Assembly: GCF_020176715.1 (NCBI RefSeq)
Contig: NZ_JAIVMF010000003.1
Coordinates: 298,648-362,647 of the forward strand
Direction of reading: 5' to 3'
Source: Stappia stellulata
Lineage (GTDB): Bacteria > Pseudomonadota > Alphaproteobacteria > Rhizobiales > Stappiaceae
Length of the DNA stretch: 64,000 nucleotides
Shown here piece by piece: positions 57,616 to 64,000 of the stretch. Position numbers and translations under genes: made by a program. Position 1 is the first letter of the stretch. The number at the start of each line of letters is the position of its first letter. Under the pieces are notes generated by a model. The model was given only the letters and a program-made list of their open reading frames with translations. It had not been told where the DNA came from and did not search any database.

Positions 57616-59348
57616 CCATCGACACCGTCACGCTCGCCATCCTGAAGGGCCGGCTGGAGCAGATCGCCGACGAGATGGACGCGACCCTCTTCCGCTCCGC
57701 CTTCAACCCGATCATCGCCGAGGCCCATGACGCCTCGCACGGGATCTACGACGCGACGACCGGCGAGACGCTGGTGCAGGGCAAGTCCGGCCTGCCGATC
57801 TTCGTCGGCGTCATGGCCTTCGCCGTGAAGGCCGTCATCGACAAGGCGGCGAAATCCGGCGGCGTCCACGACGGCGACGTGTGGATCTTCAACGACCCCT
57901 ATGACGGCGGCACGCATCTCTCCGACTTCCGTCTTGTGAAACCGGTGATTCGCGACGGCAAGCTGTTCTGCTTCCTCGCCTCCGTCGGCCACTGGCATGA
58001 CGTCGGCGGCAATGTGCCCGGCAACTACAATCCGGCCGCGACGGAATGCTTCCAGGAGGGCATGCTGATCCCGCCGGTGAAGCTCTACGACCGGGGCGAG
58101 TTCCGCCAGGACGTGGTCGACATCCTCTCCGCCAACTCGCGCCTGCCGATGTCGCTCTACGGCGATCTCAACGGCCAGATCAACGCGCTCGACCTCGGCA
58201 CCAGGCGCATGGGCGAGCTGCTCGACGACTATGGCGCGCGCACGGTGGGCGACTGCCTGGTGGAGCTGAAGGCGCGCGCGGCGAAGCTGATGCGCGCGCA
58301 GATCGCGGCCCTGCCGCAGGGCACCGTCTCGGCGGAGGACTGGCTCGACAACGACGGGATCGTCGACGAACCGCTGAAGATCGCGCTCGACCTGACGATC
58401 GACGGCGAGACGATGGTGATGGATTTCTCCCGCTCCTCGCCTGCCTGCGCCGGACCGGTCAACATCTCCCGCTCCACCACGATCGCCGCCTGCTACGTCG
58501 CGCTGAAGCACATCTTCGGCGACGTGCCGGCCAATGCCGGCGTGCTGGAGCCGGTCGAATTCAGGATCGACGACGCCTCGCTGCTTGCGGTCAAGGCGCC
58601 CAAGCCCGTCGGCGGCTACACCGAGACGATCCTGCGACTGATCGACGTGGTGTTCCAGGCGGTCGCGAAAATCGCGCCCGAACCGGCGATGGCCTGCGCC
58701 TATGGAACGATCAACGCCCTGTCGCTCGCCGGCCACCGCGAAAACGGCAAGCGCTGGGTGATGTTCTCCTTCTTCGGCGGCGGCCACGGGGCGCATGCCG
58801 GCGGCGACGGGCTGAACCACGGCAACGCGCCGATTTCCACCGCGACGATCCCGCCGCTCGAGATCCTCGAGGCCGCCTATCCCGTGCGCTTCACGCAATG
58901 GGCGCTGCGACCCGATTCCGGCGGTCCGGGCGAGACGCGCGGCGGGCTCGGCGCGATCTACGAGATCGAGCTTCTGGAAAAACAGGCCGACGTCTTCCTC
59001 TTCGGCGAGCGCGGACGCCACGCGCCGCCCGGCGTCGTCGGCGGCGCGGCCGGGGCGATGAACCGCTTTTCCTACGAGCAGTCCGACGGCTGGCACCAGC
59101 CGCCGATGGCCTCGAAAATGGTCGGCATCAGCATCGCGCGCGGCCAGCGTCTGAGGCTCGAGACCCCCGGCGGCGGCGGCTACGGCAATCCGCTTGCCCG
59201 CGACCCGCAGACGGTCGCGCGCGATGTCGCGCTCGGCATCGTCAGCCGGGAGCATGCGCAATCCGATTATGGCGTCGCGCTCGATGCCGAAGGCAGCGTC
59301 GATACGGAGCGGACCAAAACACTGCGTTCAAGGGAGGCCGCGGAATGA
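57612..59348 (+). CDS. Hydantoinase B/oxoprolinase family protein
   Basis: A 578-residue HyuB-type subunit. The N-terminus MTIDTVTLAILKGRLEQIAD, then ATLFRSAFNPIIAEAHDASH and FNDPYDGGTHLSDF, are family hallmarks. The metal site is expected around VGHWHDVGG. With HyuA it performs ATP-dependent opening of cyclic amides (hydantoins, 5-oxoproline, lactams) or, in relatives, carboxylation of ketones. The ATG overlaps the lyase stop by 4 nt and its own stop overlaps hyuA by 4 nt. Confidence 0.9.
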   Translation: MTIDTVTLAILKGRLEQIADEMDATLFRSAFNPIIAEAHDASHGIYDATTGETLVQGKSGLPIFVGVMAFAVKAVIDKAAKSGGVHDGDVWIFNDPYDGGTHLSDFRLVKPVIRDGKLFCFLASVGHWHDVGGNVPGNYNPAATECFQEGMLIPPVKLYDRGEFRQDVVDILSANSRLPMSLYGDLNGQINALDLGTRRMGELLDDYGARTVGDCLVELKARAAKLMRAQIAALPQGTVSAEDWLDNDGIVDEPLKIALDLTIDGETMVMDFSRSSPACAGPVNISRSTTIAACYVALKHIFGDVPANAGVLEPVEFRIDDASLLAVKAPKPVGGYTETILRLIDVVFQAVAKIAPEPAMACAYGTINALSLAGHRENGKRWVMFSFFGGGHGAHAGGDGLNHGNAPISTATIPPLEILEAAYPVRFTQWALRPDSGGPGETRGGLGAIYEIELLEKQADVFLFGERGRHAPPGVVGGAAGAMNRFSYEQSDGWHQPPMASKMVGISIARGQRLRLETPGGGGYGNPLARDPQTVARDVALGIVSREHAQSDYGVALDAEGSVDTERTKTLRSREAAE

Positions 59349-61396
59349 GCGGGCCGGCTTATGTGATCGGCGTCGATGTCGGCGGCACTTTCACCGATGT
59401 TTTCATCCTCGACGAGGCCGCCGGCCGCGTCACCACCGCCAAGGTTCCCTCCACGCGTGGCGACCAGTCGCGCGGCTTCATCGAGGGCATCGCCTCCAGG
59501 GTCGAGGCCTTCGGCGACATTCGCACCGTGGTGCATGGCACCACCGTCGGCACCAACGCGCTCCTGGAGCGCAAGGGTGCGCGCACCGGCATCATCACCA
59601 CCGAGGGCTTTCGCGACGTCCTGGAAATGCGCCGCCGCGACCGTCCGACCACCTGGGGCCTGAAGGGGGCCTTCACGCCGGTGGTTGAGCGTCCCGACCG
59701 GGTGGAGGTGCGCGAGCGCGTGCTCGCCGACGGCACGGTGCTTGAGGAAGTCGACACGGGCGAAGTGGAGACCCGCGCCCGCGCGCTCATCGAGGCCGGC
59801 TGCGATGCGGTTTGCGTCTTCTTCATCAACGGCTATGCCAATAGCGACAACGAACACCGCGCGGTCGAGGCGGTGCGCTCCGTCTGGCCGACGCCCTATG
59901 TCACGGCGGCAACGGAAATCCTGCCCGAGATCCGCGAGTTCGAGCGGCTGTCGACGGCAACGCTCAACGCCTATCTCCAGCCCGTGGTCTCCTCCTATCT
60001 CGACCGTCTGGAAAGCGGACTGAAGGAACAGGGCTTTGAAGGCGATATCCTGATCGTCCAGTCGAACGGCGGCGTCATGTCCATCGACACCGCCAAGCGC
60101 TATCCGGTGCGCACCGCGCTCTCCGGTCCCGCCGCCGGCGTGATCGCGGCGACCCGGATCGCGCAGGCCGCCGGCTTCGACAACATCGTCACCTGCGACA
60201 TGGGCGGCACCTCCTTCGACGTCTCGCTCGTTGCCGGCGGCGAAGCGGCCCTTGCCGCGCAGACATCGATCGACTTCGGCATGGTCGTGCGCACGCCGAT
60301 GATCGAGATCACCACCATCGGCGCCGGCGGCGGCTCGATTGCCGCCGTCGATGCGGGCGGCCTGCTGCAGGTCGGCCCGGAATCGGCCGGCTCCGATCCG
60401 GGGCCCGTCGCTTACGGCCTCGGCAACACGCGCCCCACGGTGACCGACGCCAATCTGGTGCTCGGGCGCATCAACCCCGACCGTCCCATCGGCGGCAAGC
60501 TCGACCGGCTCGACATCGACGCCGCGCGCGCAGCGATCAAGACCCATATCGCCACGCCGCTCGGGCTGACCATCGAGGATGCGGCCGAGGCGATCCTGAA
60601 GCTTGCCAATGCCAAGATGGCCGGCGCGATCCGGCTTGTGTCCATCGAGAAGGGCCATGACCCGGCGAAATTCGCGGCCATGCCCTTCGGCGGCGGCGGC
60701 GCGCTGCACACCGGCGCGCTGATCAAGGAGGTCGGACTTGCCTCCGCCCTCGTCCCGCGCTTTCCGGGCGTCACCTCCGCTCTTGGCTGCGTCGTTGCCG
60801 ACATGCGCCACGACCGGGTGCAGACGGTCAACGGCATCCTGTCGGAGATCGACACGATGGAGCTCGGCAAGGCGATCCTGCGCGATGCGCGCGAGACGGC
60901 CTCGGTGCTGTCCTCCGCAGGCGTCAGCTTCGAGACGGTCGACCGGGTGATCGAGCTCGACATGCTCTACCTCGGACAGACCCATACGGTGAGCGTGCCG
61001 ATCGAAGTGCCGGAAACCGGGCTGACCGCCTGCGCCATCCGCGATGCCTTCGAGACGGCCTATAGCGCCACCTTCGGGCGACTGCTCAAGGGCATTCCGA
61101 TGCGGGTGATGAACTACCGCATCGCGGTGATCGGCCGCCGCCCGGGCCTCGACATGACGCTCTTCGCGCCCGAAGACGGCAAGCCCGCCAAGGACTGCCG
61201 CCTGGCGACACGCTCGGTCTATGTCGACGGCAAGCACCATGTCGCGGGCGTCTACGACCGTCTGGCGCTCGAGGTTGGCGCACGGATCGAGGGGCCGGCG
61301 CTGCTGGAACAGCCCGACACGACGATCTTCGTCGATCCGGGTCTCGATGCGACGGTCGACCGCTTCGGCAATCTGGTCATCGCACCGGCGGAGTAA
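59345..61396 (+). CDS. Hydantoinase A/oxoprolinase family ATPase subunit
   Basis: A 683-residue HyuA-type protein with actin-like ATPase motifs: IGVDVGGTFTDVFILDEA at the start, VVHGTTVGTNALLERKGART, TCDMGGTSFDVSLVAGGEAA and TIGAGGGSIAAVDAGG, with PFGGGGALH later. It phosphorylates the substrate so that the HyuB partner can open it. The pair is translationally coupled. 5-Oxoprolinase, N-methylhydantoinase, caprolactamase and acetophenone carboxylase are known relatives; none is established here. Confidence 0.9.
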   Translation: MSGPAYVIGVDVGGTFTDVFILDEAAGRVTTAKVPSTRGDQSRGFIEGIASRVEAFGDIRTVVHGTTVGTNALLERKGARTGIITTEGFRDVLEMRRRDRPTTWGLKGAFTPVVERPDRVEVRERVLADGTVLEEVDTGEVETRARALIEAGCDAVCVFFINGYANSDNEHRAVEAVRSVWPTPYVTAATEILPEIREFERLSTATLNAYLQPVVSSYLDRLESGLKEQGFEGDILIVQSNGGVMSIDTAKRYPVRTALSGPAAGVIAATRIAQAAGFDNIVTCDMGGTSFDVSLVAGGEAALAAQTSIDFGMVVRTPMIEITTIGAGGGSIAAVDAGGLLQVGPESAGSDPGPVAYGLGNTRPTVTDANLVLGRINPDRPIGGKLDRLDIDAARAAIKTHIATPLGLTIEDAAEAILKLANAKMAGAIRLVSIEKGHDPAKFAAMPFGGGGALHTGALIKEVGLASALVPRFPGVTSALGCVVADMRHDRVQTVNGILSEIDTMELGKAILRDARETASVLSSAGVSFETVDRVIELDMLYLGQTHTVSVPIEVPETGLTACAIRDAFETAYSATFGRLLKGIPMRVMNYRIAVIGRRPGLDMTLFAPEDGKPAKDCRLATRSVYVDGKHHVAGVYDRLALEVGARIEGPALLEQPDTTIFVDPGLDATVDRFGNLVIAPAE

Positions 61397-61400
61397 GCGA

Positions 61401-62015
61401 ATGGCGTTTTCCCTCCACCACCCGAGCCGCACGGCGCTTCTGATCGTCGACCTTCAGAACGACTTCCTGCATCCCGATGGCGCCTATGCGCGCGGCGGAC
61501 AGACCAGCGCCGAGATTGCGGCCCTGCCCGCACGCGTGCGCCCCGTTGCGGAAGCCCTGCGCGAGGCTGGCGGCTGGATCGTCTCCGCCCAGTTCACGCT
61601 GGTGCCGGGCAAGAAAGGCGAACCCTTCATCTCGCACCACCTCAAACAGATGCGGCCCTTCCTACAGAAGGGCGACTTCTGCCCCGGCGAATGGGGTCAT
61701 CGGCTGGTGGATGAGCTACAGCCCGCCGACCTCACCGTGGAAAAGGTCGCCTATTCGGCCTTCTACATGACCCGGATGGACTGGGTGCTGCGCAAGGCCG
61801 GCATCGAAACGCTGATGGTCTGCGGCATCGTCACCAATGGCGGCGTCGCTTCCACCGTGCGCGATGCGCATGTGCGCGATTTCTCCACCGCCGTCCTGTC
61901 CGACGGCTGCGCCGCCTTCTCGCGCGAGACGCATGAGCGCGCGATCGGCGATCTCGCGACGGTTGCAATGACGCTGACCTGCGCCGAGGCGCTCAGCGAG
62001 CTCGCCAGGCGCTGA
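61401..62015 (+). CDS. Isochorismatase-fold hydrolase lacking the usual nucleophile
   Basis: A 204-residue cysteine-hydrolase-fold protein. The catalytic aspartate (ALLIVDLQNDF, D17) and lysine (VEKVAYSAF, K115) are present. At the position where amidases and nicotinamidases have Cys (pattern C-G-x2-T-x2-C-V), this protein reads CGIVTNGGVAST: the nucleophile is glycine (G148). True isochorismatases also have Gly there and hydrolyse a vinyl ether without a covalent intermediate. It lies 4 bp after hyuA and 2 bp before the flavoprotein. Reaction unknown. Confidence 0.88.
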   Translation: MAFSLHHPSRTALLIVDLQNDFLHPDGAYARGGQTSAEIAALPARVRPVAEALREAGGWIVSAQFTLVPGKKGEPFISHHLKQMRPFLQKGDFCPGEWGHRLVDELQPADLTVEKVAYSAFYMTRMDWVLRKAGIETLMVCGIVTNGGVASTVRDAHVRDFSTAVLSDGCAAFSRETHERAIGDLATVAMTLTCAEALSELARR

Positions 62016-62017
62016 TC

Positions 62018-63427
62018 ATGAGCGCACCCGCGATCCGCCGCACGCTGCCGGACCATGTCGACATCGAAACGGATGTGCTCGTCATCGGCGCCGGCGCCTG
62101 CGGGCTGGTCGCAAGCCTCGCCGCCCACGACGGCGGCGCGGAGGTCGTCGTGGTGGAGCGCGACGCCTCGCCGAGCGGGTCGACGTCGATGTCGTCGGGC
62201 TTCATTCCCGCCCCCGCCACCAAGGCCCAGCGCGCCGCCGGCATTGCCGACGACGAGCCTGCCCGCGTCGAGCACGACATCCAGCAGAAGGCCAAGGGCC
62301 GCGCCGTGCCGGAGCTTGCGCACCTGGCCGCAACCGAGATTGGCCCGGCACTCGACTGGCTTGCGGAGCGCCACGGGCTCGAATGGGTCGTGCTGACCGA
62401 CTTCCTCTACCCCGGCCACAGCCGCCACCGAATGCATGCGGTGCCCGAAAAGACCGGCGCGGCCCTGCTTGCCCGGCTGTCGGCCGCTGTCGAGGCCTGC
62501 GACGTTCCCGTCGTAACCGGGGCCCGGGCGCAAACCCTCCTTGCCGATGATGACGGCACGATCCGCGCGGTCGAGATCGAGCGCCCGGACGGCCACCGGG
62601 AGACCATCGGCTGCAAGGCGCTGATCCTCGCCTGCAACGGCTATGGCGGGAACCCCTATCTCGTTGCGCGCCATATCCCGGAAATGGCGGATGCGCTCTA
62701 CTACGGACACGCCGGCAACACCGGCGACGCGGTGCTCTGGGGCGAAGCGCTCGGCGCGCAGACCCGTCATCTCACCGCCTATCAGGGGCACGGATCGCTG
62801 GCCCATCCCCATGGCGTGCTGATCTCCTGGGCGTTGATGATGGAAGGCGCGGTCCAGGTGAATGCGGCAGGCGCCCGTTTTTCCAACGAGCAAGGCGGCT
62901 ATTCGGAACAGGCCGTCGCCGTTCTCGCGCAAGCCGGCGGCACCGCCTGGAACCTCTACGACGCCCGCATCCACGACTTCGCGTGTGGCGGATTCCCCGA
63001 CTACAGGGATGCACTTGCCGCCGGCGCGATCCGGGAGGGACGCACCCTTGCCGATCTCGCCGCGGCGACCGGCCTGCCGGAGGCCGCCCTTGCCGAGACG
63101 CTGGAGGCCGTCGGCCGCTTCCAGTCTGGCGCGCAGGCCGATCCCTTCGGACGCGACTTCACGGAGAAACCGGCGCTTGCCCCGCCCTATTATGCGGTGA
63201 AGGTTACCGGCGCGCTGTTTCACACCCAGGGCGGGCTGATGATCGACGTGAGCGCCCGCGTGTTGCGCGGGGACGGACGCCCCTTCCCCAACCTCTTCGC
63301 CGCCGGAGGCGCGGCCTGCGGTGTGTCCGGACCGGAGGTCTCCGGCTATCTCTCCGGCAACGGCCTGCTGACGGCGGTTGCTTTCGCCCGCGTGGCGGGA
63401 CGCGCAGCGTCCGCCCGCAAGAGCTGA
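62018..63427 (+). CDS. FAD-dependent oxidoreductase (fumarate reductase/tricarballylate dehydrogenase type)
   Basis: A 469-residue flavoprotein. The FAD motif is TDVLVIGAGACGLVASLAAH with ERDASPSGSTSMSSG; the substrate domain shows LISWALMMEGAVQVNAAGAR and RFSNEQGGYSEQ, as in fumarate reductase-like enzymes. The usual HPT active-site segment is changed to QGHGSLAHPHGV. The C-terminal FAD part is GGLMIDVSARVLRGDGRP and LFAAGGAACGVSG. It probably inserts or removes a C=C double bond beside a carboxylate, upstream of the dehydratase. It is the last gene of the unit. Confidence 0.87.
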   Translation: MSAPAIRRTLPDHVDIETDVLVIGAGACGLVASLAAHDGGAEVVVVERDASPSGSTSMSSGFIPAPATKAQRAAGIADDEPARVEHDIQQKAKGRAVPELAHLAATEIGPALDWLAERHGLEWVVLTDFLYPGHSRHRMHAVPEKTGAALLARLSAAVEACDVPVVTGARAQTLLADDDGTIRAVEIERPDGHRETIGCKALILACNGYGGNPYLVARHIPEMADALYYGHAGNTGDAVLWGEALGAQTRHLTAYQGHGSLAHPHGVLISWALMMEGAVQVNAAGARFSNEQGGYSEQAVAVLAQAGGTAWNLYDARIHDFACGGFPDYRDALAAGAIREGRTLADLAAATGLPEAALAETLEAVGRFQSGAQADPFGRDFTEKPALAPPYYAVKVTGALFHTQGGLMIDVSARVLRGDGRPFPNLFAAGGAACGVSGPEVSGYLSGNGLLTAVAFARVAGRAASARKS

Positions 63428-63516
63428 AATCGCGTGGCCGGCCGGGAAGCATCTGCCCGCAAAGGCTGATATCCGGTCGCGGGACGCGCAGCGTCTGCCG
63501 GAGGTTGATGACATAC
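63391..63516 (+). repeat. Three degenerate tandem copies of the flavoprotein gene end
   Basis: Three neighbouring units of about 42 bp begin near 63391, 63431 and 63474. Units 1 and 3 share GCGGGACGCGCAGCGTC (63395 and 63479, 84 bp apart); units 1 and 2 share GCCCGCAAG-like ends followed by CTGA. The first is the real 3' end of the gene; the others repeat it outside the frame, each with its own stop. They lie just before the transposase. Confidence 0.65.
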
Positions 63517-63531
63517 GTTCAAGAGGCGTCA

Positions 63532-64000
63532 TCAACTCATTGCGTTGAATTCGTCTCTCATGCGTGCATTGAGGATGACGACGATCTTTCGCATGACGGC
63601 TGTTAGAGCGACGAGCTTCTTCTTTCCGCTTTCGACAAGTCGTTGATAGAAGGGCTTTAACGGTCCGTTGCTGCGTGCCGCGCCGAGGGCGGCCATGAAC
63701 AGGATGGAGCGGATCTGCGGGCGTCCGCCGCGTGTTTTGCGGTAGCCCCGGAGTGTCCTGCTGTCCCTGGGGTGCGGAGCAAGACCGGCGAGAGAGGCGG
63801 CCTGCTTGCCGGTCATCGTCCCCAGTTCGGGCATGGTGGCGGCAAGCGCGATGGCGGTTCGCGGTCCCACGCCCGGCAGGCTGCGATAAAGAGCGATGCG
63901 CCGGGCAAGCAGCCTGCAGCGGGCGCACAGCGCGTCGATGGCTGTGTCGAGCGCCGCCAGTTGCCGGTCCAGCGCCCGCAGGAGCGCCTTGCAGGAAGAG
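63532..64000 (-). mobile_element. IS110-family transposase, C-terminal part (runs off window)
   Basis: About 155 C-terminal residues of an IS110/IS116/IS902-type transposase are visible. They show LYRSLPGVGPRTAIALAATM, then PELGTMTGKQAASLAGLAP, PRDSRTLRGYRKTRGGRPQ with the conserved serine, and LVALTAVMRKIVVILNARMR. The frame is open through the right window edge, so the N-terminal DEDD domain lies outside. The likely element end is between the stop codon and the tandem repeats of the neighbouring gene; no clear terminal inverted repeats are seen, as is usual for IS110. Confidence 0.9.

Overview
The window reads as chromosomal DNA of an alphaproteobacterium, most probably of the order Hyphomicrobiales (Rhizobiales). 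The coding DNA is GC-rich. The gene orders ppk-ppx beside hdaA, an AI-2E permease and purM-purN, and dnaB-alr-radA-cvpA-purF, are known from that group. No genus can be assigned from the sequence alone.

Layout. Positions 1-8.8 kb are core genes: the end of ribonuclease D, polyphosphate kinase and exopolyphosphatase, the DnaA-inactivating protein HdaA, an AI-2E family permease, a CDP-alcohol phosphatidyltransferase, then purM-purN on the other strand. 8.8-15.4 kb holds a WYL regulator divergent from a glutathione transferase-like gene with a perfect operator-like palindrome between them, a molybdopterin oxidoreductase, ndk, a second glutathione transferase and an M20 peptidase. 15.5-22.4 kb is a phosphate-scavenging block: ugpBAEC divergent from phoX, with Pho-box-like repeats between them. 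22.5-30.1 kb is dnaB, alr, radA, cvpA, purF and a short-chain dehydrogenase. 30.1-38.5 kb holds a LOG-family gene, a LysM protein, an RsmB-type methyltransferase, guaB, rlmE and a second Ppx/GppA protein. A tRNA-Gln(CUG) follows.

39-48.4 kb is more accessory: LysR regulator, class II aldolase-like protein, small cupin, a hydrolase fused to a membrane domain, and a locus that pairs an unrecognised 666-residue protein (possible Cys-His-Asn triad) with an ATP-grasp ligase, divergent from an agmatinase-family ureohydrolase across an unusually AT-rich region.

48.6-63.4 kb is the most interesting part. A tautomerase/SnoaL-like fusion diverges from a GntR/UTRA regulator over a perfect palindrome. 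Then 12 tightly packed, mostly overlapping genes encode a branched-chain-amino-acid-type ABC importer, a two-subunit aconitase-family dehydratase, an isocitrate-lyase-family C-C lyase, a HyuB/HyuA hydantoinase/oxoprolinase pair, an isochorismatase-fold protein lacking the usual nucleophilic cysteine, and a fumarate-reductase-like flavoprotein. Together these suggest import and ATP-dependent opening of a cyclic amide, desaturation, hydration and lyase cleavage to central metabolites. The substrate cannot be read from sequence. The window ends inside an IS110-family transposase, next to three degenerate tandem copies of the end of the flavoprotein gene.
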